Under the pieces are notes generated by a model. That model saw nothing but the letters and a program-made list of their open reading frames with translations, was not told where the DNA came from and did no database searches. Source: Pelargonium nanum (Eukaryota > Streptophyta > Magnoliopsida > Geraniales > Geraniaceae). Taken from it: a stretch of DNA of 21,563 bases. The stretch is taken from the NCBI GenBank assembly GCA_036897485.1, contig JAYMTF010001742.1:1-21563 (forward strand), given 5' to 3'. Both the position numbers and the translations under genes were made by a program. Positions 1-9,700 of the stretch are shown here, one piece after another. Position 1 is the first letter of the stretch. Every line of letters starts with the position of its first letter.

Positions 1-91
1 ATTTTTTAAAATTTGATTAGTTTTAACATACTTTGGTAATATGACAATCATTATTTTCTATCCCGTACATCGCACGGGTAGTTTTGCCTAG
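1..91 (+). mobile_element. 3' terminus of a Helitron-like element, cut by the window edge
   Basis: Positions 58-81 form a hairpin with CCCGT pairing with ACGGG around a 7-nt loop. CTA/TAG can extend the stem past one unpaired T. A few bases later comes CTAG (88-91) followed by T. A GC-rich hairpin shortly before CTRR, with insertion before T, is the known Helitron 3' end. The rest of the 5' part is AT-rich and lies outside the window, so the element itself cannot be confirmed. Confidence 0.45.
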
Positions 92-685
92 TTGAAAAGG
101 AATTACTCCAATCCTTTAAAATTAATTGTCATCCTTTCTATTTTGATAAAAAAAATTAAGTTCTTGCCGTATATTTACTCTTATATCTTCATGGACATGT
201 GTTCTCACAAATTCAATGACACTAACCTACTATTGCATATATAAATAACTTTTTAAAAAGAAAACAAAACACTTGTTTTCAGGTAAAAATACAAATGAAA
301 CATGACACTAATTTTTGAAGTAATGGTGTATTAAAGTCTCAAACACAACATTTAGCCTAACAGGGACAATTTGAATTTCGAAGGGAAAAAGATTGTGTAG
401 ATAACTACATTGCTATACTTATACATTCTACATTTAATAGACATGTACAAACTGAAAACCACCAACCTCTGTACATGATATCAAAACATTGCCTTGTCTC
501 TTCCCATACAATTCAGATTATAACAATAAAATTAAAATACCCAGTTACAAAACCTCCTCCAGCTATGACACTTAACCTCACCCACAAAGGCAGCCAATGC
601 TTTCATTACTTTGTGCAAAACATCAAGCCAAGCAGCCATGACTACATCTACAAGCCTCTTGAGAACCAGAATTCTTTATAATCAA
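92..685. other. AT-rich DNA downstream of the RIN13-like gene
   Basis: No gene seen. The part nearest 685 must contain the 3' UTR of the minus-strand RIN13-like gene, but I see no clear AATAAA on that strand. The short open frames here are unconvincing. Confidence 0.5.
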
Positions 686-3333
686 TTATGCATGAGTCAA
701 GCCATTCCAAGAGGTTTCAAAATCAAAGTAAATACCTGCATCTATAGGAGGCCCAGAATTATCTGCAATCCCTGGCACGGGATCATTTTCCAAAAGCCAA
801 TTCTCAAATTCAAAATCTGGTAAACTTAGATTACTGCTGCTGATATGAAATTGAGGGTTAGACTCCTCGAGAGGTAATGGCTCGTACTCAAGCACTGCAT
901 TTTCGAGTTGAAAATGTTCTACTTGAGGTTGCTGGTTGCCTTGAATTTGAGAAATGGGCGTACTCGGGACTTGAGGTTGGGAAGGCAATGTATTCAGAAA
1001 TATGTTTTCTATGCTTGTCTGAGAGAAGTTTTGATTTGTACCCGACTCTGAATTCATATTGGTGCCTGTAGCCAGCCAGCCACTTCTGTCATTTAATATA
1101 GGGAGATTTCCAGATTGCTGCACTGCCTGAGCCTGATTATTGCTGTAAGATGAATCATACCCTGACTGGTTCATTTGCAAAGCACCCCTAACAGATCCAG
1201 ACCTCTGGACGGTTCTATGGGAAGGGACAAATTGGGTGCCCAGATTACCAATATTACGATCTTTTTCTTTCCGCACAATGTCACTACTAAGGCCCACAAG
1301 TTGCTGTGGAACCAAATGTTGCTGGCCTCTGTTTTTAGCTAAAACTTGTTGAGGCTGATAGCCTGCACCATGACTTCTGACACTAGGGACACCAATATTG
1401 GTCGATGAAGTACAGGCACGAAAAGGAGTTGGCCTGGAGACCTGATTCTGTAGAATAGAGTTGGATGTAGATTGAAGGATGGTGCTTGGCTGAACACTGC
1501 TATGGTGTGATACTTGGTTAAACCGTCCGATATGGCTCATATGAGAAACTTGGTTAAGTTGGGGCTGCGGCATAGAATGTGAAGTATCGGGGAGTTTCAA
1601 AACTGATGACCGAGAACTTTTCCCCAGCCTGAGACTTTTTCTCAGAATCTTCCATGTTTCCTCTTTTTCAGTGGCATGACAGTGGTCAATATTCAAGCAG
1701 CCATCACCCCAATGAATGCACGGTGCAATAGAGTCACAAACATAACAATGACACTGAATTACAGCAAGTATAGGCATCAGAATAGCGGAATCTTATCCGT
1801 AGGAAAACATTACCGCCCAAGAGGATCGCAGTAGCAAGAAAATGTGCTAATAGAGGAAAAAGATTGAAGAGTAAACCTACCAAGTCACAGTGACTTTCAT
1901 GTGGAGTGGAATTGAAAGGAAACTTAGCACAATGCTGCCTTGAATGAGGAAAATCCCGGCAGGCAACCTGCAGGCAGTACAGAAAAAGAAAAAAAGATTG
2001 AAGATGTGTTCAAACGTATGTTCTTATGTCCAGGTTTAATAGACAAGTAACAATTAACAAAGTTAAAAGTAATATGAATATCTATATATCATGTCCTGTC
2101 TATGAAACAAAGTTTTAACTGAAGGAAAAATATTTTACATAAGATAATCATAGCAAGAGAATGTCCCTAAGAAAACCTGAATTATTCTAAATCCAGAAAC
2201 TGATAATCGTTTTAATAAGAGACACTTAGAGTATATTTCTTTTTGCAGTTCAAAGACAAGTTCAAACTTACAATTATACTCTTCTAAATTTTAGTCTTTT
2301 AGACGAGGGTCATTAATCACGCCATACAATAATTATCCAACTTTCCTGATACTAAGACTGAGTAGCCCTAGAATAATAGAACATCCAAGGTAACAGTTGC
2401 TAAGTTTGGGAAAATTTTATAAAAAGGAAGAGAAAATACCGAAGCCATCAAGACATAATTACAAAACCTGAAGATTTCAGCACATACTCGAACCATCATA
2501 TGATGGGTGCCCTTGTATGAACATAACATCTCGGTCTCCACACTCCAAACCCCAATTGCAGGAAACATATAAAGGATGAAAGAAAAAAGGTCCAGCAAGA
2601 AAAATCATACAATCCTGGCGAAGGAAGCATCATTTAAAATGGTACATATAAATGTACACGCTGAGATATAATGATCCTTGAAAGAGAAATTTAACAAATT
2701 AAAACTGGGCATAAAGAAAAATTGCACAAGAAGGAAGAGGCTACGCACAAGAATACCTTCTTGAATACACATTCACCGACTCCTAATGTGGCAACGGACA
2801 TGGTATCCTCGACATGACAAACCTCACATGAAACTACTACAATAACTACACAACCCAAAAGACGCCAGGTTCAAAATCTTATCTTCATTTCATTTCCCAC
2901 ACAACAAACAAAAATAAAGTTCAGAAAATATGTTAATTTCCATTTCTAAGTAATACCAAATCAATGAATTTAGACAATGTACTAATAAATACCAATTAAT
3001 CAAAAAAAAAATCAATATAACTTGATGGCATACCTGACCCTTCTCACCAACAATGAGCAACTCATCGGACTCAGTCACTGGCTCATTTACAATGCCCAAT
3101 TGCTTATCCGGGTCTCCATCCAAAATCACACAATCGCCATCAAAATCCTTCTCCACCTGCTGAGAAAACTTGGTTCTCTTCCTAGGGTTGACCTCACTGA
3201 CCACTACAACATCGTCAGAGTCGTCCACCGACTTGAGAACCTCTGACAACCAATCATAATCGTCCCCTTTGGTCTCATCGCAACCGGCCTCGTCGTCTGA
3301 GCTAATATCGAAAATCACAGGCATCGGATCCAT
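686..3333 (-). CDS. RIN13: RIN13-like protein (RPM1-interacting protein 13 family), 3 exons, complete
   Basis: The coding exons on the minus strand are 3333-3034, 1967-1881 and 1753-686 (300, 87 and 1068 nt). All junctions are phase 0 with GT donors and AG acceptors, giving 484 residues; I joined them by eye. Residues 1-100 are acidic, with four short hydrophobic patches beside acidic residues (near 6-10, 42-45, 69-71, 92-95) and a basic PRKRTK at 50-55 that could be a nuclear signal. Residues 101-157 form a Cys/His-rich module (C103, H108, C113, C127, C130, C132, C135, C141, C148, C154) that spans the exon 2/3 junction and ends in DHCHAT, then WK. This block is the family hallmark and may bind zinc. 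The rest is Gln/Ser/Asn-rich and low in complexity, ending in the acidic-aromatic tail DFETSWNGLTHA. Family knowledge: Arabidopsis RIN13 interacts with the resistance protein RPM1 and promotes its response. The start is the first ATG before the acidic block. The family call is from recalled sequence similarity. Confidence 0.85.
1968..3033 (-). other. Intron 1 of the RIN13-like gene
   Basis: The intron is 1066 bp and AT-rich, with donor GTATGC just after Q100 and acceptor TGCCTGCAG. I see no repeat, RNA gene or convincing coding sequence in it. Intron 2 (1754-1880) is ordinary and short. Confidence 0.6.
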
Positions 3334-4075
3334 AGAGCATCAAAACAAAAAATTGCCAGAAAAATTCTGGGGACAAACATGGGCAATACAGTAAAGGGTT
3401 TAAATGGGTCCTAAGAAAGCTTCGAATCAATTTCTGAGAGAAAGGTTTTGGGTGTGCAACTGAAATGTGCAGCTTTGAGTCTGTGACGTGAAAAATCAGA
3501 GTTCTTGATCGTTTCTTGACGGGAGTGCGCGCGACACTTTCAACGTGAATGAGATTTTTTTTTTTTTTTTGAAATATTAATTTCACTGACCCGTAAAAAC
3601 GAACTGTCGTCCAAATAGACCCCATATGGAACTAGCTGCCATAACAGAAGTGAACTGATTCTAAAAAATTAAAGGTCGTCAAGACTCAAGAACATACAAT
3701 TTTCATGCAGTCAACTGAAATTTTAGTTGTAAAAAATTATAGACAAATGCTCATAAGGATTTTCTCTTTCTGATTCAAAAAAGAAGAAGATTATTTCTCT
3801 CTTTTTTCTCCTCTCTATAGAAATCTTATACGTCATCTTCAGTTTTTTTATCAAAAATATTTCTAAGAACAACCGTCGATCTTTCTTGTCAGCGTGGTTC
3901 AATAGTTTTTGCGTGAATTTTTTATATCAAATAAACACAAATTTAGCGAATTCGGTATGATTAAATAAATGGTATAATAATCTTTTTAGATCAAAATTTG
4001 GATTTTAAAATTTAAAATAGTTAATTGTCGCAGACAATTACTTTAGAGTACCTATTTGTAGTGTATTTTTAAAAT
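3334..4075 (-). promoter_or_regulatory. Upstream region of the RIN13-like gene
   Basis: This stretch must hold the 5' UTR and promoter of the minus-strand gene. It has an ACGT-type motif (GTGACGTG on the plus strand, 3482-3489), of the kind bound by plant bZIP factors. There is also a T run of about 16 at 3555-3570 and a small perfect hairpin at 4022-4040 (8-bp stem, 3-nt loop). No TATA box is clear, and the motif's role is inferred. Confidence 0.35.
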
Positions 4076-4206
4076 TAATGTTGTAATCTATTAAAATTAA
4101 CAGAGTTTGATTAACATTGTCAGATATGCATACAAAATGATCGTTTAACTGCCTTTTCACTTCAATGTTAATCAAATTTCATTGATTTTGACATATTACA
4201 ACATTA
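4076..4206. repeat. Imperfect inverted repeat, arms about 44 bp
   Basis: The arm 4076-4119 (starting TAATGTTGTAATC, ending TTTGATTAACATTG) matches the reverse complement of 4163-4206 with several mismatches around a 43-bp loop. It directly abuts the 61-bp tandem array, so the two may be parts of one non-autonomous element. Confidence 0.6.
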
Positions 4207-4214
4207 GTAGTAAT

Positions 4215-4464
4215 ATAGGATAGTTAAGTGTCATGAAGTAAAACACGAGGTAGTAAAGTGTAAATGAGCTATAACATAGAGTAGTTAAGTGTTATAAATT
4301 GAAATATGGGGTAGTAAAATTTAAAAGAGTTATAACATTGGATGGTTAAGTGTTGTGAAGCGAAACATGAGGTAGTAAAATGTAAAAGATTTATAACATA
4401 TGGTAGTTAAATCTAGTGAATTAAAACATGGGGTAGTAAAGTATAAAAGAAGTATAACATAGGG
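4215..4464. repeat. 61-bp tandem array, four copies
   Basis: Units start at 4215, 4276, 4337 and 4398, with the start of a fifth at 4459; the period is exactly 61 bp throughout. Each unit has a GGTAGTTAAG-like start, an AAACATGGGGTAGTAAA-like middle and a TTATAAC-like end. The copies differ at many positions but carry no indels. The sequence after the array (to 4486) reads ATAGGGTATATTTCGTAATTACC and resembles the end of the foldback MITE at 17064-17416. Confidence 0.85.
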
Positions 4465-4601
4465 TATATTTCGTAATTACCACTTTTTCATTTCACGAGT
4501 TTACAACTATTCTCAACCTTTTAGGGGATAAATTTCACGTTTTGCGAATTTAAGAGGTGTATACATTAAAAAAATTATAAGTATATAGGAGTTAAAACAT
4601 A

Positions 4602-4864
4602 CTCCCTCCGTCCCAAAATGAGTGTCTTGTTTCTATTTTTTGCAGAAATTAAGAATTACCAGATAATTTAATGTGTTTCCAATATTATCCTCACTTTTCT
4701 TCCTACACCTCATGTGTAGTTCAGATTAGGTTTTCCTTTAGTGCATAAGTGATAAGGGTAATATGGAAAAAACAATAATATAATAACTTAAAAATAGAAA
4801 CAGGACATTCATTTTGGGACAAAAATTTTAGACAAACAGGACACTCATTTTGGGACGGAGGGAA
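4602..4864. mobile_element. Stowaway-type MITE (Tc1/mariner-like), 263 bp
   Basis: The left end CTCCCTCCGTCCCAAAATGA pairs with a right end that is its inverted copy (TCATTTTGGGACGGAGGGA then A for G). The element is flanked by TA at 4600-4601 and 4865-4866. This is the standard end and target site of plant Stowaway MITEs. A near-exact second copy of the inner right end lies at 4803-4820, 36 bp before the terminal one, which suggests an internal duplication. No coding capacity. Confidence 0.9.
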
Positions 4865-4866
4865 TA

Positions 4867-5163
4867 TATTCTTCCATAGACTAAAGGGCACATAGAGATT
4901 TAACTCTAATAAAAATAACATTAAGAAAAAGTAGATGAATCATGCACCCTCGAGCACCGGCCGCCAAAGGCCTTTGTCACGACATACTTAGGTTGATGGA
5001 TGGTCTTCAGCGAGACGGGTATCCCTTATCATGTTGTTGGCCAACTCTTCATTGTGACCTAGCTAGACTCGTCGCAACAAGGTATATTTACCGAATAAAT
5101 TTTGTCCCAACATCTTAGACTCGTCGCATAAAGGCATTGTCTTTGCCTCAATAGTCGTAGTTA
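4867..5163. other. Unassigned intergenic stretch with a GC-richer core
   Basis: From about 4940 to 5160 the DNA is richer in G+C than its surroundings and repeats TAGACTCGTCGCA twice (near 5068 and 5117). On the minus strand one frame is open for about 20 codons, but I recognise no protein in it. It could be a decayed gene or transposon piece. Confidence 0.3.
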
Positions 5164-5804
5164 TTTTTTTGATCAGTTGAGCTCAGAGACGGAGCCACAA
5201 TATAGAGATTGGGGGCAATTGCCCCCAATGAAGTTTTGGTTTCTGAAATTACACCACTAAATTTTGTATTTTTTCATATTTGTCCCTCTATAATTTTATA
5301 TTTGCCCCCTTTGAAATCTTTAAATATTTTATCATTGCCCCCTTTAAAGTTTATGCAAACATTTGATTGGTTAAAAACTCTAACCAGAGAGCTATACATA
5401 TATTGTATTAATAGTTTATTCTACAAATTAAGCTATGATACTTTTGTGTCATGTTTCAAATTAACTAATATACGTATAAAAGAAAACAATAAATAACAAA
5501 ATGAAAGTTCAAAAAACGTTTTATTTAAAAAGGGTAAACAAATACAATATTTATAAAAAAAACACATGTTTTCATGCTCGAATTTCATATTTTGGAGGTC
5601 CAAATATTGAAAATTGAGAACAATATTTGGTGAGATTTGTAATTACTTTGCCCCCACTAGCTAAATGTTATGGATCCATCCCTGGTTGAGCTACACAACA
5701 GGGTAGCTCTCCCCTATAAACCCAAAAAGTCCACCCCATACTGTCAACCGGAAACTCGAACCCAATATTCAAAAGGAATCCAAAGTGCTTAAACCACGCG
5801 GCCC
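5164..5804 (-). mobile_element. tRNA-derived SINE on the minus strand, split by a hAT MITE
   Basis: Read on the minus strand from about 5804, it begins GGGCCGCGTGG. An A-box-like TGGTTTAAGCAC (5796-5785) is followed by a B-box-like GGTTCGAGTTTCC (about 5762-5750). It ends in GATC plus a run of seven A (5170-5164). The body is cut by the MITE at 5184-5684. RNA polymerase III boxes at tRNA-like spacing and an A tail are the reasons for the call. No clear target duplication is seen, only a weak shared AATAA. Confidence 0.6.
5184..5684. mobile_element. Non-autonomous hAT-type element, 501 bp, perfect 8-bp target duplication
   Basis: The ends are CAGAGACGGAGCCA and, inverted, CAGGGATGGATCCA, matching at 11 of 14 positions. 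The flanks are an identical GTTGAGCT at 5176-5183 and 5685-5692. An 8-bp duplication with CA...TG ends is the hAT signature. The interior is AT-rich with several CCCCC/GGGGG runs (GGGGGCAATTGCCCCC near the left end) and no transposase frame. It is inserted inside a SINE, so it is the younger of the two. Confidence 0.9.
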
Positions 5805-6198
5805 ATTATTGTATCCTATAGACATTTCATATAGTAGAGAATCCAAACAAGCCCTTAATAACCCAAATTGTATAGCAGAAGCAAAGATAACAAACATGCC
5901 AATTAGTCCGTTTCCGTAACCCGCTAAAATATGTAAGACATGTCCAGCTCGGAGCTACAGAGCCAATATTTGCGGGTTGATCTGAGCTGTCAGATGAATG
6001 AAAATGATGGCACGCTTATTGGCGGACACATGGATAGAGTATAGACAGATTTTGATACCAAAACACCTGAATCGATCCTTTTTCCCTCCAACGATAAAAA
6101 ATGTCGCAGACATTGAAGCTGCTCAGATATTTGATCGCTTTACCCAAATCCAAAACCGCAGCGTGGATTCAGGCCAAAGGAAATTTGGCGATGATTGA
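5805..6198. other. Intergenic DNA upstream of the DENN gene
   Basis: No gene or repeat recognised. It probably contains upstream regulatory DNA of the DENN gene. The short open frame at 5998-6198 lacks any recognisable feature. Confidence 0.4.
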
Positions 6199-6348
6199 TA
6201 TTTATAGAAACTTCGTTTTGTCAAGACCTCCACCTCCAGATCACTCACTCTCTCTTTCTCTACCTACGCTGCGCTACGTTCTCTTTTCCTTTCTTTTCTC
6301 TCATTTTCTCCTCCTGAACAATCCCAACAATGTCCCCAACAAAACCTG
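6199..6348 (+). promoter_or_regulatory. Likely core promoter and first 5' UTR segment of the DENN gene
   Basis: A TATA-like stretch (TATTTATAGA, 6199-6208) is followed by dense CT-rich runs at 6245-6265 and 6278-6316, like the pyrimidine patches of plant core promoters. The CT-rich stretch ends in CCTG|GTAATC at 6348/6349, which would serve as a 5' UTR splice donor. A matching acceptor could be CCACCAG at 6584. The transcription start is not visible and is inferred to lie near 6230. Confidence 0.4.
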
Positions 6349-6584
6349 GTAATCAATTTTCATTAATTGCTTCTTTTTCTAAACCTAATATATTTACGTT
6401 TATTGCTTCCTTGTTAATGGGTGTGCTTTGTATTCAAATTTTCCGTTACAAATTGTATTCTCCTATTTTTTTTTTTTTTGAAAAATATGGAACCATTGAT
6501 TGTTTATTTGGCTCTTTTGTTTCTGCATTGTTATGGCTTTTATTGGAAGCGTTTGCATTTTTTAATTCAAGTTTTTCCCACCAG

Positions 6585-6781
6585 GGTACCATCAAGAACA
6601 AATTAGAGGAACCCTTTTTGTTATTTGACTTCTGGTGGGCTTAAATGGGTTGATATTGTGTTGAATCAGTGCATTTCAGCAAAATGGTGGTGTGATTGTT
6701 TGATGTTAGGGTGCTTTTTCGGATAATGCGATTTAGAGGTGGTGGAAGGTTTAGTTCAATGGTAATGTGAGTGTCTTTCAA
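6585..6781 (+). promoter_or_regulatory. Probable DENN 5' leader with several short upstream ORFs
   Basis: Between a possible acceptor (AG at 6583-6584) and the main ATG at 6782 there are several ATGs that open short frames. The clearest is at 6726-6770 and encodes 14 residues, ending 11 nt before the main start. If 6348 is spliced to 6585, the ATG at 6330 gives another ORF of about 20 residues ending inside this segment. The main ATG context is only fair (C at -3, G at +4). Upstream ORFs usually lower or regulate translation; whether this leader is transcribed as drawn is inferred. Confidence 0.35.
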
Positions 6782-9700
6782 ATGGACTTAAGAGTGAATG
6801 TCAAAAAGCAAGCCCCACAAGTTGACGATAGGCAATTGACGGACTCGCCTACAGCTTATGGCGTTTTCCAGGAGGCATGTAGAGTGGCTGGTGAAGCTCT
6901 ACAAACCGTGTACCCAATTGCCCCTACTCCCAGCATGCCTCCTCGTGGACCTAGTGGGCCAAGGCCTAGGCGCGCTGTGAGTGAAAATTTGAATGCAAGA
7001 CATAAACGCAATAATAGTTTTCAGAAATGGAAAATCCAAATGCAGAAGGCTTGGCGGTGGGGTGGAAGTGTGCCTGAAGAAGGTAACAAGTCAAGTTTCA
7101 ATCCTGAGATCTTAGCAAACCAAAAAAAACAGTGGTGTCAGCTTCAGTCCAAAACCCCGGTATGCTATCTTGTTTTCTCTTCTCTATATGAATGAGTTCA
7201 TTTGATTGCTTACTTTGTTAACATAATCAGCACTTGGTAATTATTTGCCCATTCATGGAAAATTGAACTTCATTAGCCTTTTGTGCCATCCTGGCTTGGG
7301 TTTGCAACTGAAGCAAACTTTGGTCATTTCTAGGATTGTGCTATATGGACAATAATACAGATGGTAATGGTTCTAGTTGCTCACTTTGACATGCATTCTC
7401 CATACACAGTCAGAGATTAACAAATAAAGTTACCCTAAGATTTATAAACAGAGCTGATGCATAACAATCTCCATAATAGAGCAAAATATAAACCATATGT
7501 AGTATTTCTCAAGACATGAATTAGATACAGAACCCAAGTGAAATAGACTTCTTTAGTATTCATTTAACTTATCAAGTAGTTTTGAACAGAAATGCCTAAC
7601 CTACTAGGAGGTGGAGTCACCTAGCATGCATATTTAAGTGATGATATCTTACAGGACCTTTTCAAATACAAAGAGCCTACCTCAATCTTTGAACACTTCA
7701 TTGTTGCTGGACTGAGTCCTGATGCTAATCTTGAAGCTGTGGAGACTGCATTTGCAAAAAGGAAGAAGTTGGAACTACAGATGGAGAAATCGGATTTCAT
7801 GGATTACAATCCAAATCTCCGGGCTCCTCCAATTCCAGCATTCGAACCTCAGGTTGAGTGCACGTTTACATATACAATTTCCTCAATCACTTTGTATTTT
7901 CAACAGGGGATTGTGTACTGTATGATTTTATGCCTTAAAGTTTGCATAATATCTACTAGTTCATAATTTCTTGTTCACATTTTAAATTTTGGTTTGATTG
8001 TAAGTACCTAGTTGTTTGACTACCCATGCCAATAATCCCGGCATCTGGAGCTATCACCTCATGCAATCTAATGCCAATCTGATTTTCATGGCGTTGATGC
8101 TTGAGGAGTGGACAATGGGCTTGTGTGTGTCTAAGGATTACCTGGCAGTTCTAAGAATCATATATAGTTATATACTTCATTCAACAAATAAAGAAAATAA
8201 AATAATTGTTTAACCATGCAATCTTTGAAAATTAAGGTTTACTGTTGACTTTGTTTCTCCATGCTGTGTCAGATGATCAATTTGTAACCTAGTGTTCTGG
8301 GGTTTTCTGTATGCCTAGATATACCCATCATTTTAGCTGAGATATATGTGGTAGGCAAGCAAGCTCTGAAGGCTTAGTCTACATCCACATCAAAAGGGCC
8401 TAGTTTTCTAGTATGATTATGTAGTTTTACTACAAATATAATGTAGGTCTACGAAACATATCATCAATTTTTGTCATGGTCTCTTTTCATTCAGAATATG
8501 ATTGTTAATCTTGTGCTTGACAGGTTCTTTTTAAGTATCCTCCTGGGAAGAAGTTAGCTATGCGTGTAAAGGATCTAGCTGCCTTCTGTTTTCCTAGTGG
8601 TGTGAAGGTCAGATATTGCTGTTTCTTCATGATACTCTGTTCAAGTGTAGACATATGTCTCAGCCATGCACTGTTTCACACATAGGTTTGTCATGTCACA
8701 GGCTCGGTTATTGGAGAGGACCCCTTCACTAAGTGAACTAAATGAACTTATTTATGGACAGGTATGCAAAACCAGTCTCTGTCCTCATCCATTATAATAG
8801 AGACTCCTGTTTTCATGGCTTCTGTATGTGGCTAATCATATTCTACTGTTAAATTGTTTTCCCTATGTGGACAGTGGATACTATAAATCATATATGTTAC
8901 CACTATTTTCATTGTGTATATAGGAGATATTGTGATGCACACAAGTTCAGTCTTTTTTCCATTCTCTTCTACCTTTTGGCTATGCACAATAACAATGACA
9001 ACCAATCCCTTTCCCAAACTAAGTTCAGGGTGGCTACTCGTGTTCTCCTCTCATTCCTATATTATGTCACCTCCTCCATTAAGTCATGTGTTATCATGTC
9101 TTTTCTTATTACTTCTTTCCATGCAACTTAGGTTCCCCCAATCCTTTTTAGTTTGTCTAACCAAAATCTTTCACATATCCTCACGGGTTCTAGACCTACG
9201 TATGCTACAAATGCCCAAACCACCTTGGACGGTTTCACTCATATTATCTTCAATTGAAGGTGTTATGAGTCATGAACTGATGAGGTTATGACTTTTCCTT
9301 TAGTGTATAGTGTCTTGTGTATATATAGGAAACTCTAACCTAGTTTTGTTAAGAGATACATAATAAACATAGCAGCCTTCTTCTTCTTTCTTTATACAGA
9401 ATGTACTTCAACTCTTGCTCAGTAGCTTCATATCTAATCCTATCCTTCCTTTTATTACCACAAAACCATTTCAATATTCCCATCTCCGCTACCCCCATCT
9501 TATGGCTTTTAAGCATTTTTTAATCCCATAATTTAGTATACATGGTTGACAGATCACTTATAAGATAAAATTTTACCTTATGCTGTATAAGAATTCTTTT
9601 AATACAAAGAACCCCCAAAGAATTCTAATCAATGGCCACTAAAATTCTTTATTTTGTAAATAAAACGCGGACTTCTCTCTCTAGGGTTAGAGAGTCTTGC

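Noticed and set aside
877-1071. Plus-strand frame opposite RIN13-like exon 3
   Set aside because: It is antisense to a well supported exon and has no independent support.
6101-6644. Open frames in the DENN 5' region as separate small genes
   Set aside because: They are Phe/Leu/Ser-rich readings of CT-rich leader and intron DNA, with no domain and no start context.
8832-9291. Open frames on both strands in intron 4 as genes
   Set aside because: They overlap a degraded RTE LINE 3' end and read its antisense or wrong frames.
9310-9420. LTR-like stretch that might be the copia 5' LTR
   Set aside because: It does not match the LTR at 15243-15708 beyond general AT-rich, TATA-like features.
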